DNA from: Rhodoblastus sp. 17X3 | Lineage (GTDB): Bacteria; Pseudomonadota; Alphaproteobacteria; Rhizobiales; Beijerinckiaceae | Assembly (NCBI RefSeq): GCF_030056575.1 | Contig: NZ_JASHHX010000001.1 | Location: forward strand, 248,001 to 312,000 | Direction: 5' to 3' | DNA: 64,000 nt | Shown: positions 31,452 through 42,273 of the stretch, piece after piece | Numbering within the stretch: position 1 is the first letter of the stretch | Layout of the letters: every line of letters begins with the position of its first letter | Program-made: the position numbers and the translations under genes | Notes under the pieces: model-generated | Seen by the model: only the letters and a program-made list of their open reading frames with translations | The model's database searches: none | Told to the model about the DNA's origin: nothing

Positions 31452-34400
31452 TCATTCGCCAGCGGCGACGGTCTGCCGCGGTTCGGTTTGCGTCATCAAT
31501 TCCGCGAGGGCGCGGCGATATTCGACCGGCATGACCTTGCGGAACTTCGGCAGATAAGCGTCCCAATTGTCGAGGATCTCGCGTCCGCGCGACGAGCCGG
31601 TATATTGCACATGGTTGGCGATGAGCTGGCGCAGGCGCTCGGCGTCGAAGCGCGACATGTCGCTCATCACATCCACACGGCCGTGGCCGGCGAGGTCGCC
31701 GCCCTGATGGTTGAGGCGCTGGTTGAGGTCTTCCTCCTCGACCACCGGCTCGAGATCGACCATGGCCATGTTGCAGCGCGACGGGAAATCGCCCGCCTCG
31801 TCCAGCACATAGGCGATGCCGCCCGACATGCCGGCGGCGAAATTGCGGCCCGTGGGGCCGAGCACGACCACCACGCCGCCGGTCATATATTCGCAGCCAT
31901 GGTCGCCGGCGCCTTCCACCACCGCGATCGCGCCGGAATTGCGCACCGCGAAGCGTTCGCCCGCGACGCCGCGGAAATAGACCTCGCCGGAGATCGCGCC
32001 GTAAAGCACGGTGTTGCCGACGATGATCGAGGATTCGGGCGTGATGTGCTTGGCTTCGCGCGGCGGATAGACCACGATGCGCCCGCCGGACAGGCCCTTG
32101 CCGACATAGTCGTTGGCCTCGCCTTCGAGCTCCAGCGTGACGCCATGGGCCAGCCAGGCGCCGAAGCTTTGGCCAGCGGTGCCCTTGGCCTTGATGTGGA
32201 TCGTGTCGTCCGGCAGGCCGGCGTAGCCATAGATCCGCGCGACTTCGCCGGACAGCATGGCGCCGACCGAGCGGTTGACGTTGCAGATGTCGGTCTCCAG
32301 ACGCACCGCCGCGCCGCGGTCCAGCGCCACGCCCGAACGGGCGATCAGCTGCTTGTCGAGCGCCTTTTCGAGATTGTGGTTCTGGAACTCCGAGCGATAG
32401 ACGGTCTGGCCGTCGAGCGGCTGCGGCTTGTGGAACAGCTTGGCGAAATCGAGCCCATTGGCCTTCCAGTGCTGGATCGCCTTGTCGCGGTCGAGCATCT
32501 GCATCTGGCCGACCATCTCGTTCACCGTGCGGTAGCCGAGCTGGGCCATATATTCGCGGACTTCCTCGGCCACGAAGAAGAAATAATTGATGACGTGCTC
32601 GGGCTGGCCGACGAAGCGCTTGCGCAACACCGGGTCCTGGGTGGCGACGCCGACCGGGCAGGTGTTGAGATGGCACTTGCGCATCATGATGCAGCCGGCG
32701 GCGATCAGCGGCGCGGTGGCGAAGCCGAATTCATCCGCGCCGAGCAGGGCGCCGACGATCACGTCGCGGCCGGTGCGCAACCCGCCGTCGACCTGAACCA
32801 GGATGCGCGAGCGCAGGCGGTTCAGAACGAGGGTCTGGTGGGTCTCGGCGAGGCCGATTTCCCACGGGCTGCCCGCGTGCTTGATCGAGGTCAGCGGCGA
32901 TGCGCCCGTGCCGCCCTCATAGCCGGAAATGGTCACGTGATCGGCGCGGCCCTTGGACACGCCGGCGGCGACCGTGCCGACGCCGACTTCCGACACCAGC
33001 TTGACCGAGATATCCGCGCGCGGATTGACGTTCTTCAGGTCGTAGATCAGCTGCGCCAGATCTTCGATCGAATAGATGTCATGGTGCGGGGGCGGGGAGA
33101 TCAGGCCCACGCCCTGGGTCGAATGGCGCACCTTGGCGATGACCGCGTCGACCTTGTGGCCGGGCAGCTGGCCGCCCTCGCCGGGCTTGGCGCCCTGGGC
33201 CATCTTGATCTGGATCATGTCGGAATTGACGAGATATTCCGTCGTCACGCCGAACCGGCCCGAGGCGACCTGCTTGATCGCCGAGCGCATGGTGTCGCCG
33301 TTGGGCATTGGCTTGAAGCGGTCGGATTCCTCGCCGCCTTCGCCCGTGTTGGACTTGCCGCCGATGCGGTTCATCGCGATCGCAAGCGTGGTGTGCGCCT
33401 CGCGCGAGATCGAGCCGAACGACATGGCGCCAGTGGCGAAGCGCTTGACGATCTCGCTCGCCGGCTCGACCTCCTCCAGCGGAACCGGCTTGCGGCCGTC
33501 CTCGCTGGCGTCCTTGATGCGGAACAGGCCGCGAATGGTCAGCAATTGCTCCGACTGGTCGTTGAGCAATTTGGCGAAGGCGCGATATTTTTCCTGGCTG
33601 TTGCCGCGCACGGCGTGCTGCAGCAGGGCGACGGTGTCCGGCGTCCAGTTATGGGCCTCGCCGCGGATGCGATAGGCGTAATCGCCGCCGACGTCGAGCG
33701 CATTGCGATAGACCGGCGCGTCGCCGAAAGCGAGCTTGTGGCGCTCGACCGTCTCGATTGCGATCTGCTCCAACCCGACGCCTTCGATTGGCGTGGCGGT
33801 GCCGGTGAAATAGGCGTCCACCAGCTCCTTCGACAGGCCGACGGCGTCGAAAATCTGCGCGCCGCAATAGGACTGGTAGGTCGAGATGCCCATCTTCGAC
33901 ATGACCTTGAGCAGGCCCTTGTCGATGGATTTGATATAGCGCTTGACCGCCTCGTAGCCGTCGACTTCCGCCGGGAACTCGTCGGCCATGTCGGCGAGCG
34001 TCTCGAAGGCGAGATAGGGGTTGATCGCCTCGGCGCCATAACCTGCGAGCAAGGCGAAGTGATGCACTTCGCGCGGTTCGCCGGTCTCGACCACCAGGCC
34101 CACCGAGGTGCGCAGGCCCTTGCGGATCAGGTGGTGATGCACGGCGGCGGTGGCGAGCAGCGCCGGGATCGGGATGCGGTCCGGACCGGTCATGCGATCC
34201 GACAGCACGATGATGTTGTAGCCGCCGGTGACCGCCTGTTCGGCGCGGTCGCACAGGCGCTCGATCATGAACTGCATGCCATGCGCGCCGAGTTCGACGG
34301 CATAGGTGACGTCGAGCGTCTTGGTGTCGAAGGAATCCTCGAAATGGCCGATCGAGCGGATCTTTTCGAGATCGGCATTGGTGAGGATCGGCTGGCGGAC

Positions 34401-36227
34401 TTCAAGGCGCTTCTTCTTCGCGGTGCCCTCATGGTCCAGAATGTTCGGACGCGGGCCGATGAAGGAGACGAGGCTCATCACCAGCTCCTCGCGGATCGGG
34501 TCGATCGGCGGATTGGTGACCTGCGCGAAGTTCTGCTTGAAATAATTATAGAGCAGCTTGGACTTCGACGACATGGCGGGGATCGGCGTGTCCGCGCCCA
34601 TCGAGCCGATGGCCTCCTGGCCGGTCACGGCCATGGGCGCCATCAGAATCGCCGTGTCTTCCTGGGTGTAGCCGAAGGCCTGCTGACGGTCGAGCAGCGA
34701 CACGTCGGCCCGCGAGGAGCGGGCCTCGACCGGCTTGAGGTCTTCAAGCTGGATCTGGGCGCGCTTCAGCCATTCGCGATAGGGATGCGAAGTGGCCAGG
34801 CTCTTCTTGATCTCGTCGTCGGAGATGATGCGGCCCTGCTCCATGTCGACCAGCAGCATGCGGCCGGGCTGGAGCCGCCATTTGGTGATGATCTTGTCTT
34901 CCGGAATCGGCAGGACGCCCATTTCGGAGGCCATGACCACCAGGCCGTCCTCGGTGACGAGATAGCGCGCCGGACGCAGTCCGTTGCGGTCGAGCGTGGC
35001 GCCGATCTGGCGGCCGTCGGTGAAGGCCACGGCGGCGGGACCGTCCCACGGCTCCATCAGCGCGGCGTGATATTCGTAGAAGGCCCGGCGCTCTTCATCC
35101 ATCAGCGGATTGCCGGCCCAGGCTTCCGGCACCAGCATCATCATGGCGTGGGCCATGGAATAGCCGCCCTGCACCAGGAATTCGAGCGCATTGTCGAAAC
35201 AGGCGGTGTCGGACTGGCCTTCGTAGGAGATCGGCCACAGCTTGGAAATGTCGTCGCCAAACAGCGGCGAGGCCACGGAGGCCTGGCGCGCCGCCATCCA
35301 GTTGACATTGCCGCGCAGGGTGTTGATCTCGCCGTTATGCGCGACCATGCGGTAAGGATGGGCGAGCTGCCAGGACGGGAAGGTGTTGGTCGAGAAGCGC
35401 TGGTGCACGAGGGCGACGGCGGATTCGACGCGCTCGTCGCGCAGGTCCGCGAAATAGTCGCCGAGCTGCGAGGCAAGCAGCAGGCCCTTGTAAACGATGG
35501 TCCGCGACGACAGCGAAACCGGATACCAGCCCTGCATCTTGGGATCGTGCAGCGCATAGACGGCGTTGGACACGATCTTGCGGATCAGGAACAGCTTGCG
35601 CTCGAACACTGTCTGGTCCGGCGTGGAATCGCCGCGGCCGATGAAGATCTGGCGATGGGCGGGCTCGGTCGGCTTCACGGTTTCGCCGAGGCCGCTCGGA
35701 TCGACCGGCACATCGCGCCAGCCCAGCACCTTCTGGCCGTGTTCGGCGACCACGCGCTCGAAGATGCCCTCGATGACCTTGCGGGCTTCGGGGTCGCGCG
35801 GCATGAACAGCGCGCCGACAGCGTAAGCGCCGGGCGCCGGCAGCGAGAAGCCGAGACGGGCGGCCTCTTCCGCGAAGAAGCGATGCGGGATCTGCATCAG
35901 CAGGCCGCAGCCGTCGCCGGCCTTGGGATCGGCGCCGACAGCGCCGCGATGATCGAGGTTCAGCAGGATCTGGAGGCCCATCCGCACGATTTCGTGGGAT
36001 TTGGCGTTATGCATGTTGGCGACAAAGCCGACGCCGCAGGCGTCATGCTCGTTGCGGGAATCATACAGGCCCTGCGCCGGCGGCAAGCCATTGGCCGTTG
36101 CGAAAACCATCCCTTGCTCCATCGAGGGGGCGCCGGACTCGGCGGCGAAGGCGCCATTCTCCGGCGTGGCCTTGGCTTGCGTGGAGGGCGCGGCGCGAAA
36201 ATCACTCGACCTGGTCAATTCGTTCAT
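31452..36227 (-). CDS. gltB: Glutamate synthase large subunit GltB
   Basis: About 1591 aa from ATG 36227 (upstream in-frame codons to 36299 lack an RBS; AGGA lies ten bases before 36227). The short propeptide is followed by the amidotransferase nucleophile in [17 protein letters not shown]-domain and [3Fe-4S] cysteines [16 protein letters not shown] are present, as is the C-terminal GXGXG beta-helix ([25 protein letters not shown]). Operon with gltD, divergent from the 36645 gene. Confidence 0.97.
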   Translation of the reverse strand: MNELTRSSDFRAAPSTQAKATPENGAFAAESGAPSMEQGMVFATANGLPPAQGLYDSRNEHDACGVGFVANMHNAKSHEIVRMGLQILLNLDHRGAVGADPKAGDGCGLLMQIPHRFFAEEAARLGFSLPAPGAYAVGALFMPRDPEARKVIEGIFERVVAEHGQKVLGWRDVPVDPSGLGETVKPTEPAHRQIFIGRGDSTPDQTVFERKLFLIRKIVSNAVYALHDPKMQGWYPVSLSSRTIVYKGLLLASQLGDYFADLRDERVESAVALVHQRFSTNTFPSWQLAHPYRMVAHNGEINTLRGNVNWMAARQASVASPLFGDDISKLWPISYEGQSDTACFDNALEFLVQGGYSMAHAMMMLVPEAWAGNPLMDEERRAFYEYHAALMEPWDGPAAVAFTDGRQIGATLDRNGLRPARYLVTEDGLVVMASEMGVLPIPEDKIITKWRLQPGRMLLVDMEQGRIISDDEIKKSLATSHPYREWLKRAQIQLEDLKPVEARSSRADVSLLDRQQAFGYTQEDTAILMAPMAVTGQEAIGSMGADTPIPAMSSKSKLLYNYFKQNFAQVTNPPIDPIREELVMSLVSFIGPRPNILDHEGTAKKKRLEVRQPILTNADLEKIRSIGHFEDSFDTKTLDVTYAVELGAHGMQFMIERLCDRAEQAVTGGYNIIVLSDRMTGPDRIPIPALLATAAVHHHLIRKGLRTSVGLVVETGEPREVHHFALLAGYGAEAINPYLAFETLADMADEFPAEVDGYEAVKRYIKSIDKGLLKVMSKMGISTYQSYCGAQIFDAVGLSKELVDAYFTGTATPIEGVGLEQIAIETVERHKLAFGDAPVYRNALDVGGDYAYRIRGEAHNWTPDTVALLQHAVRGNSQEKYRAFAKLLNDQSEQLLTIRGLFRIKDASEDGRKPVPLEEVEPASEIVKRFATGAMSFGSISREAHTTLAIAMNRIGGKSNTGEGGEESDRFKPMPNGDTMRSAIKQVASGRFGVTTEYLVNSDMIQIKMAQGAKPGEGGQLPGHKVDAVIAKVRHSTQGVGLISPPPHHDIYSIEDLAQLIYDLKNVNPRADISVKLVSEVGVGTVAAGVSKGRADHVTISGYEGGTGASPLTSIKHAGSPWEIGLAETHQTLVLNRLRSRILVQVDGGLRTGRDVIVGALLGADEFGFATAPLIAAGCIMMRKCHLNTCPVGVATQDPVLRKRFVGQPEHVINYFFFVAEEVREYMAQLGYRTVNEMVGQMQMLDRDKAIQHWKANGLDFAKLFHKPQPLDGQTVYRSEFQNHNLEKALDKQLIARSGVALDRGAAVRLETDICNVNRSVGAMLSGEVARIYGYAGLPDDTIHIKAKGTAGQSFGAWLAHGVTLELEGEANDYVGKGLSGGRIVVYPPREAKHITPESSIIVGNTVLYGAISGEVYFRGVAGERFAVRNSGAIAVVEGAGDHGCEYMTGGVVVVLGPTGRNFAAGMSGGIAYVLDEAGDFPSRCNMAMVDLEPVVEEEDLNQRLNHQGGDLAGHGRVDVMSDMSRFDAERLRQLIANHVQYTGSSRGREILDNWDAYLPKFRKVMPVEYRRALAELMTQTEPRQTVAAGE

Positions 36228-36644
36228 GCCCGTCCATCCTGCCCAATCATGGCGACCGCGTCGGTAGCGACGGTCCCCTGGTGTTCTCGACTGTCCCACC
36301 CTTCAGACCCGCCGCTTTCACGCGACCGTCGCCTCAGGCGGACGGCGCGACAAGCCGGCTGGAATGTGAGGGCAATAAATGGTCAGCAAAGCTGTCCTAT
36401 TTATCAAGGCGGGACATTGCCAGATTAGCACTTGCCACACAAGACGTCATGGGTTCGCAGGGGCCGCCGAAGGCAAAAGTTTTTTCACTTTCTGGAAATA
36501 GGCGCCGTAATTTCAGTCGCCCTGAATGGTTTGAAGGCAAAAAGCCGCTTTGCGCGCCGAATTGTTCATGGGCAGATTTTCGGCCTGTCGGCTTTGTGGC
36601 ATAGATGGCGGCAATCGGATTCGGAAGAACGCTCGGAGAATTTC
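36228..36644. other. Divergent intergenic region gltB / exported protein
   Basis: 417 bases without a gene I would support. It must hold the gltB promoter on the minus strand; no sigma-54 element or clear -35/-10 was seen. The open plus-strand reading from 36432 has no family sequence before the TTG at 36645. Confidence 0.5.
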
Positions 36645-37298
36645 TTGAAGAATTTCCTGAAGAACTGCAGGGCGCGGGGCGTGAAGCGCTGGACGCCTGC
36701 GCTGCTGGCGGCGGTCTGCCTCTGGAGCGCCGGGCCGGCGCGCGCGCAATTCTTCCCGTTCGGCGGCCAGTCGGAGCCGCCGCGTCCGCAGGCCGAGCCC
36801 CCGCATCTGTCGCAGGGACAGGTCCGCGCCGTTCTCGCCCGCGAGGGGGCGCGCCTCGTCGGGGCGCCGCGCCTGCGCGGTCCGGACATCATCGCCATCG
36901 GCCGTGACGACGAGGGCGCGCGCAAGCGCTTCACCCTCGACGCCATCAGCGGCGAGGTTCTCGACATTACCGTGATCGCCCGCCGCGAGGACCGTCCGCC
37001 GCGGGCGCCGGCCTCCGATTTGTCCGCGCCCGGCGCGCCGCTACCGCCTCCCGACCATGCGCCCGACGGGCCGAACGCCGCGCCGACGGGCCTTGGCGAG
37101 CCTGCGACCCCCGCCGCTCCGCCACCGCAGCCCTCCGGCGCCAATGCCGTCTCCGCCGCGCCGGCTAGCCCGGCTGCTCCCGGACAGCCCGGCGCGGCGG
37201 CGCGGCCGCGCGCGGTTGACCCCGCCGATTCCGCGTTGAGCCCGATCAAGCCGCTGCGTCCGGCGGGCGCGCCGAAGGTCGAGCCGCTGCCGCAATAA
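36645..37298 (+). CDS. Exported Pro/Ala-rich protein, unknown
   Basis: 217 aa from TTG 36645, chosen because GGAG lies six bases upstream and the product then begins with LKNFLKN, a charged N-region, and a signal peptide (KRWTPALLAAVCLWSAGPARA, cleavage at A-R-A). A small folded part (GQVRAVLAREGARLVGAPRLRGPDIIAIGRDDEGARKRFTLDAISGEVLDI, resembling PepSY-like repeats) is followed by a low-complexity Pro/Ala tail. Likely periplasmic. Function unknown. Confidence 0.7.
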   Translation: MKNFLKNCRARGVKRWTPALLAAVCLWSAGPARAQFFPFGGQSEPPRPQAEPPHLSQGQVRAVLAREGARLVGAPRLRGPDIIAIGRDDEGARKRFTLDAISGEVLDITVIARREDRPPRAPASDLSAPGAPLPPPDHAPDGPNAAPTGLGEPATPAAPPPQPSGANAVSAAPASPAAPGQPGAAARPRAVDPADSALSPIKPLRPAGAPKVEPLPQ

Positions 37299-37319
37299 GC
37301 GCGCCACGGTCGCCAACAA

Positions 37320-37342
37320 AACGGGCGCTCAGCGCGCCCGTT
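37320..37342. terminator. Bidirectional terminator
   Basis: AACGGGCGC / GCGCCCGTT with loop TCAGC, A-run left and T-run right, between the convergent genes ending at 37298 and 37374. Confidence 0.85.
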
Positions 37343-37373
37343 TCCTTCTCCGGTGCAGGTTTTGGCCGCCCGA

Positions 37374-37862
37374 TCAAGCCGCCTTTGGGGATTCCTTTGC
37401 GGATTCCTTGGGGGCCGCGACAGGGGCAGGGGCGCCTCGGCCGATCGGAATCGTGCGCGGACGCTGCGCTTCCGGGATCTCGCGGATCAAATCGACATGA
37501 AGCAGGCCGTTTTCGAGGCGCGCGCCCGTCACCTGCACGTGGTCGGCAAGCTGGAAGCGGCGCTCGAAAGCCCGGGCGGCGATGCCCTGATAAAGGACGT
37601 CGCTGGCCTCGCCCTCCTTCCGCGCTTCTTTCGCGCCCTTGATGGTCAGGCCGTTCTGGCGCGACTCGATCGACAGATCGGCTTCGCCAAAGCCCGCCAC
37701 CGCCAGGGTCAGGCGATAGGCGTTCTCGCCGGTCCGCTCAATATTATAAGGCGGATAGGCCGTCGTCGCGCTTTCGGGCGCGCCGGCCTGGTCGAGCAGC
37801 GAAAACAGCCGGTCGAAACCGATGGTCGACCGGTAGAGGGGGGAGAGATCAAATTGACGCAT
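37374..37862 (-). CDS. Small heat shock protein, Hsp20 family
   Basis: 162 aa. MRQFDLSPLYRSTIGFDRLFSLLDQ, PPYNIERTGENAYRLTLAVAGF and the alpha-crystallin core with YQGIAARAFERRFQLADHVQVTGARLENGLLHVDLIREIPE are IbpA/HspD-like. AGGAGG seven bases upstream of ATG 37862. The Ala/Lys/Pro tail (APKESAKESPKAA) is unusual. Cytoplasmic holdase chaperone. Confidence 0.94.
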   Translation of the reverse strand: MRQFDLSPLYRSTIGFDRLFSLLDQAGAPESATTAYPPYNIERTGENAYRLTLAVAGFGEADLSIESRQNGLTIKGAKEARKEGEASDVLYQGIAARAFERRFQLADHVQVTGARLENGLLHVDLIREIPEAQRPRTIPIGRGAPAPVAAPKESAKESPKAA

Positions 37863-38059
37863 TGCACATCCTCCTGTTGAAGCGACATGCGGCCGGTCCG
37901 GTCCGAATGGGCGCCGGAGCCGCGCCGTGTGAGCGCGCCCGTCATCGGCCCGCGCTGAACACGAGATTGGAAGCGCCCCGCGCTTTTTCAAGTGCGCGCG
38001 GCGCGGTTTCGCTGGCGGCGGATTTATGCGAATCTGTCGGCCCCGCGCAGGACATTTCC

Positions 38060-39046
38060 ATGGAACTCTATGATACGCCCGCCAACCGCTGCCCGCCCGG
38101 CGCCAATATTGTCGGCCTGCGGGCCAGCGACGGCGCGCAGCTCCGCGCGGCCTATTGGCGGCCCGAGGGAATTCCGCGCGGAACCGTGGCCGTAATTCAG
38201 GGGCGAGCGGAATTCATCGAGAAATATTTCGAGACCATTGGCGAGTTGCTGGAGCGCGGCTTCGTCGTCGCGGCCTTTGACTGGCGCGGCCAGGGCCTGT
38301 CCCATCGCCTCCTGCGCAATCGCGGCAAGGGGCATCTGCGCCGCTCGACCGATTACCGGCTCGATCTCGACGCCTTCATCCGCCAGCTTCTGGCGCCGGA
38401 CTGTCCCAAGCCCTGGTTTGCGCTGGCCCATTCCATGGGCGCGGCGGCGGTGCTCGACCATTCCGCCGCCTGCGACGGAGAGGAGCCCTTCGCCCGGATC
38501 GTCGGCACGGCGCCGATGGTCGATCTCCATGGCTTTCCCGGCTCGCATATGGCGCGCCGCCTCGCGGCGAGTTTCCGCAACACCGGCCTCGCGCGGCTGT
38601 TCGTTCCGGGCGGCGGGCCGCGCACCTTGATGGAAAAGCCCTTCGTCAACAATGTCCTGACCGGAGACCAGCGGCGTTACGCCCGCGCGGCCGAGATCAT
38701 CCAGGCGGCGCCGGCCGTCGGCATCGGCGATCCGACCGTCGGCTGGGCCCATGCGGCCTATCACCTGATGGATCGGCTGACCGCGGACGGCTATGCGGAA
38801 CGGATCCGCACGCCGACGCTCCTGTTCGCGGCGGGCGACGAGCGCCTTGTTTCGACGCCGGCCATCGAGCGTTTCGCGCGGCGGCTCAAGACGGCGACCT
38901 GCGTCGTGCTGCCGGACGCGCGCCATGAAATCCTGATGGAGCGCGCGGAAATCCGCGCCAAGTTCTGGGCGGCCTTCGACGCCTTCGCGCCCGGCGAGCG
39001 CTTTCTGCACGAGGCGGCGGAAAAAATTTCACAGACCGGCGTTTAG
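38060..39046 (+). CDS. Lysophospholipase-like alpha/beta hydrolase
   Basis: 328 aa. VIQGRAEFIEKYFETIGELLERGFVVAAFDWRGQGLSHR, nucleophile elbow LAHSMGAAA, acid in LFAAGDERLVS, His in LPDARHEILMERAEIR. Pattern of PldB-like monoacylglycerol/lysophospholipases. ATG 38060 (MELYDTP) chosen: family sequence begins there. Overlaps the convergent inositol-phosphatase gene by 18 bases at the 3' ends. Confidence 0.88.
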   Translation: MELYDTPANRCPPGANIVGLRASDGAQLRAAYWRPEGIPRGTVAVIQGRAEFIEKYFETIGELLERGFVVAAFDWRGQGLSHRLLRNRGKGHLRRSTDYRLDLDAFIRQLLAPDCPKPWFALAHSMGAAAVLDHSAACDGEEPFARIVGTAPMVDLHGFPGSHMARRLAASFRNTGLARLFVPGGGPRTLMEKPFVNNVLTGDQRRYARAAEIIQAAPAVGIGDPTVGWAHAAYHLMDRLTADGYAERIRTPTLLFAAGDERLVSTPAIERFARRLKTATCVVLPDARHEILMERAEIRAKFWAAFDAFAPGERFLHEAAEKISQTGV

Positions 39047-39832
39047 CGCCTCGAGCGCTTGCTCGTGGACGCGCTTGTCGCCCGCCGCGACAATGGCGCC
39101 GCCCTTTGACGGGTCGCCGCCGTCCCAGGTCGTCACGATCCCGCCCGCGCCGCGCACGATGGGGATGAGGGCGACGATGTCATAGGCGTTGAGCCCCGCC
39201 TCGACAACGAGGTCGACATGGCCTGCAGCGAGCATGCAATAGGCGTAGCAATCGCCGCCATAGCGCGCCAGCCGCGTTTTCGCTTCCAGCGCGTCATAGC
39301 GCGGGCGCAGCGGTTCCGGGATCAGCTTGGGCGATGTCGTCATGAGCGTGGCGCGGTCCAGCCCCGAGCAAGGGCGCGCCAGCAGCCGCCGCGAGGCCGT
39401 TTCGCCATTGGCGCCGCGGCCGGCCCAATGCGCGGCCTTGCCATCGCCGAAGAATTTTTCGCGCGTGAAGGGCTGGTGCATCAGGCCGTAGCAGGGCGCG
39501 CCCTTGTGCAGCAGGCCGATCAGGGTGCCCCAGAGCGGCAGGCCGGCGATGAAGCTCTTGGTGCCGTCGATCGGATCGAGAACCCAGACATATTCCGAGT
39601 CCTGCCGATCGGCGCCAAATTCCTCGCCGATCACGCCGTGATGTGGAAAGGCTTCGCCGATCAGCCGGCGCATGGCCGCCTCCGCCGCGCGGTCGGCTTC
39701 GGTCACGGGGTCGAAGACGCCGCCCCCGGACTTGTCCTCCATCGCGAAAGCGGCGCGGAAGAAAGGCATGATCGCCTCGCCCGAAACCTTGGCAAGCCGC
39801 TCCACAAAGGGAACAAAGTCCACCGCCGTCAT
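39029..39832 (-). CDS. hisN: Inositol-monophosphatase family enzyme, probable histidinol-phosphatase HisN
   Basis: 267 aa. Mg-binding motifs HGVIGEEFGAD, WVLDPIDGTKSFI and GLNAYDIVALIPIVRGAGGIVTTWDG are complete. GGGAGG eight bases before ATG 39832 decides the start over ATG 39865. The LPLWGTLIGLLHKGAPCYGLMHQPF segment resembles HisN/CysQ-like members more than SuhB; the assignment to histidinol phosphate is a family-level guess. Confidence 0.85.
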   Translation of the reverse strand: MTAVDFVPFVERLAKVSGEAIMPFFRAAFAMEDKSGGGVFDPVTEADRAAEAAMRRLIGEAFPHHGVIGEEFGADRQDSEYVWVLDPIDGTKSFIAGLPLWGTLIGLLHKGAPCYGLMHQPFTREKFFGDGKAAHWAGRGANGETASRRLLARPCSGLDRATLMTTSPKLIPEPLRPRYDALEAKTRLARYGGDCYAYCMLAAGHVDLVVEAGLNAYDIVALIPIVRGAGGIVTTWDGGDPSKGGAIVAAGDKRVHEQALEALNAGL

Positions 39833-40310
39833 TGCGCCGCCCTCCCGCCGAGTCTTTTTCGCCATCCGTGATTCGTTTGAGACATGCCACGATCCGTGCG
39901 TGAAGGCCAGCGTGGCGAATCCGGGGCCAAAAAATGCGCGGCGGCCGCGAAAACCCATCCGACCAAAGTAGGTTTAACGTTGCAGTGCGAGAGAGGCGCC
40001 GGAGCCTGAGATTTGACATAATATTTCATTAAAACAAAACATTATGTAATTGGTGCCGGCCTTTGTCTTGGCGGGGAGCGCCCGGCCGCCGGCCCGAATG
40101 CGGTGATAACGGCCCAGAACAGCCTTGCTTTTTGTGCGGCGCGGCGCCATCATTATTCATCGCGGCGCGTTCCGCCGTTGAGGCCCATTTTTGGGCGTTT
40201 CCTCCCTTGACTTGGGCCGCTGACAAATCGTTGGCGGTCTTTTTTTGCGGCAAGTGTCTTGCAGCCAAGGTCAAGATTGGCCGCCGAGCCGATTTTTGCG
40301 CAAATCCCCG
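39833..40310. other. Intergenic region with an inverted repeat
   Basis: 478 bases. AT-rich segment 40010-40050 contains ACATAAT (40016-40022) and ATTATGT (40041-40047), an inverted repeat with an 18-base spacer, and a TTGACA at 40013. A possible small two-CxxC gene (40063) follows. The repeat may be an operator for a flanking gene. Confidence 0.45.
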
Positions 40311-40326
40311 CTATTCGGCCGCTTGA
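40063..40326 (+). CDS. Possible small zinc-ribbon protein, doubtful
   Basis: 87 aa from TTG 40063, without a clear RBS. Contains two CxxC pairs (PCFLCGAAP and FFCGKCLAA) with WAFPPLTWAADKSLAVF between, which could fold as a zinc ribbon. It overlaps the 3' end of the convergent gene by 16 bases. No homology recalled. May be chance. Confidence 0.3.
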   Translation: MSWRGAPGRRPECGDNGPEQPCFLCGAAPSLFIAARSAVEAHFWAFPPLTWAADKSLAVFFCGKCLAAKVKIGRRADFCANPRYSAA

Positions 40327-41234
40327 CGCCAGGCGCCGTCGCGCCCTGTTCCCGCCTGGGCGCCCGCGGGAGCGATCTGCGCGATCAGCCGGGTGATGTC
40401 GGCCTTGAGGCCCGCAAAGCCGGGGCGAAGCGTGAGGGTCTTCTCGTCGAGATAGAGCGCGCGATTGATCTCGATTTGCAGCACATGGCGGTTGCGCGAG
40501 CGAACGGCGTAATTTTCCGTGATGAAGCCGCCGGCATAGGGCTTGTTGCGCGCCACGCGATAGCCCATTCCCGAGAGCAGGGCGTGGACCCGGTGGGAAA
40601 AGACCGGGTCGCAACTCGCGCCATAGCGGTCGCCGATGACGATATCGGCGTTGATCGGCTCATAGGGGCGGCGGGAATCGCCGGTCGGCATGCGCGAGGG
40701 CATGGAATGGCAGTCGATGAGATAGGCGGCCCCGAATTGCTGTGCTGTCCGGTTCATCAAGGCTTCGAGCCGGGCGTGATAGGGCTTGTAGAAGGCTTCG
40801 ATCCGCGCAAGCCCCTCCGCGAGCGGAATGCGGTCGCGATAAATGGCCCGGCCTTCGGCGACGACGCGGGCGAGGGTGCCGAGGCCGCCGGCGACGCGCA
40901 AGGAGCGCGTGTTGGCGTAGGCCGGCGGCGGCTGGTCGAATAATTTGGGGTCGAGTTCGTAGGGTTCGCGATTGACGTCGAGAAAGGCGCGCGGAAAATT
41001 GGCGCGCAGCAGGGGCGCGCCATGAAGCGGCGCGGCGGCGAAGAGGTCGTCCACCGCGACGTCCTCCGAACTGCGCAGGGTCTCGAGGTCCAGCGCGGAG
41101 GCGGCGAGGAACGCCGCCGGATAGGCCCGGCCGGAATGCGGCGAGGAAAAGACAAGCGGCGAGATCAGCCGTTCAGGCTCGATCGTCTCACAATGCGGTC
41201 TGACGCGACCCGCGTCGTCCGCGAGAACGTGCAT
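40311..41234 (-). CDS. N-formylglutamate amidohydrolase family protein
   Basis: 307 aa from ATG 41234 (36 residues could be added upstream from 41339; neither start has a good RBS). FSSPHSGRAYPAAFL, SEDVAVDDLFAAAPLHGAPLLRANFPRAFLDVNREPYELDP, IDCHSMPS and NKPYAGGFITENYA match the FGase/HutG-like zinc amidohydrolase family. Role could be histidine degradation or another N-formyl substrate. Confidence 0.88.
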   Translation of the reverse strand: MHVLADDAGRVRPHCETIEPERLISPLVFSSPHSGRAYPAAFLAASALDLETLRSSEDVAVDDLFAAAPLHGAPLLRANFPRAFLDVNREPYELDPKLFDQPPPAYANTRSLRVAGGLGTLARVVAEGRAIYRDRIPLAEGLARIEAFYKPYHARLEALMNRTAQQFGAAYLIDCHSMPSRMPTGDSRRPYEPINADIVIGDRYGASCDPVFSHRVHALLSGMGYRVARNKPYAGGFITENYAVRSRNRHVLQIEINRALYLDEKTLTLRPGFAGLKADITRLIAQIAPAGAQAGTGRDGAWRQAAE

Positions 41235-41444
41235 GCTTTGTCCAAACCTGGTTCTGGCCGAAGCCGGTCGCTGCCGGCTTCCTCCGTGACTTGCAAACAT
41301 GATGCCGCGAGGCGCGAATGTCCAGCCTGTCGCCCTCACGCCACGAAAAGAACGAAATGCGTTAACTGTCGCCGCATTTTAATGATTTTTCACCTGTTGT
41401 TTACCACGATGGGTCTTTAACTGGTTCGCAAGAACGAGGGTGTC

Positions 41445-41825
41445 ATGAACCACCAAATCCAGTCATCGGTGAAGATCCTGCTTGCGGAAGACGACAACGA
41501 CATGCGTCGTTTTCTCGTCAAGGCGCTGCAAAACGCCGGCTATGCCGTCATTTCCTTCGACAACGGTCTCGCGGCCTATAACCGGCTGCGCGAGGAGCCG
41601 TTCGAACTGCTGCTCACGGATATCGTGATGCCGGAGATGGACGGCATCGAACTCGCCCGCCGCGCCACCGAGCTCGACCCGGACATCAAGGTGATGTTCA
41701 TCACGGGCTTCGCGGCCGTCGCGCTCAACCCGGACAATCAGGCGCCGCGCCAGGCCAAGATTCTCTCCAAGCCGTTCCATCTGCGCGATCTGGTCAATGA
41801 AGTGACCCGTCTGCTGGCGGCCTGA
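41445..41825 (+). CDS. cpdR: CpdR-like single-domain response regulator
   Basis: 126 aa receiver domain only. KILLAEDDNDMRRFLVKALQNAGY, phospho-acceptor in LLTDIVMPEMDG, FITGFAAV and ILSKPFHLRDLV match alphaproteobacterial CpdR, which directs ClpXP to the pole in the CckA-ChpT pathway. Unphosphorylated CpdR activates proteolysis. Preceded by GAACGAGGGTGTC. Confidence 0.93.
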   Translation: MNHQIQSSVKILLAEDDNDMRRFLVKALQNAGYAVISFDNGLAAYNRLREEPFELLLTDIVMPEMDGIELARRATELDPDIKVMFITGFAAVALNPDNQAPRQAKILSKPFHLRDLVNEVTRLLAA

Positions 41826-41919
41826 GAGACGAAGCTTTTTTTTGCCGCCGACGGCTTGCGCCCTCCGCGACGAATCGATATACACCCCGAACCTTGACGG
41901 GGCCGGTTCAACTGGCTTC

Positions 41920-41994
<75 letters not shown>

Positions 41995-41999
41995 TTTCG

Positions 42000-42043
42000 A
42001 AAGCCCTGAGATTGCTGGATAAATCAGCGCTCAGGGCTTTTTG
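42000..42043 (+). terminator. Terminator of tRNA-Val
   Basis: AAGCCCTGAG / CTCAGGGCTT stem with an inner GCTG/CAGC hairpin, then TTT and GCTTTTTG, six bases after the tRNA. Confidence 0.88.
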
Positions 42044-42273
42044 CTTTTTGGGAGCCGCGCCGGGCTGCGGCAGTAGGGCGGCAGTAATCGGCGGAAATTC
42101 GGGGAAATCACCAGCTATCAGGATAGCGCCCGTCCGGCTAAACGACTCCCTGGGACACGACCGGTCGCCAACGCCGCGGCAAACACGAAAGCCATCTTCG
42201 ATCGGCTCGCCTGAACGTGGGGAAATGTTGGCAGTCCTCTGCTTCGCCGCTAGCATATTGTTGGGGGAGAATC

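Noticed and set aside
31488..36428. 1646-codon plus-strand ORF
   Set aside because: Antisense shadow of gltB in GC-rich DNA; no family sequence.
36432..36644. Longer N-terminus for the exported protein
   Set aside because: The TTG at 36645 has an ideal RBS and is followed by a signal peptide; upstream codons add nothing.
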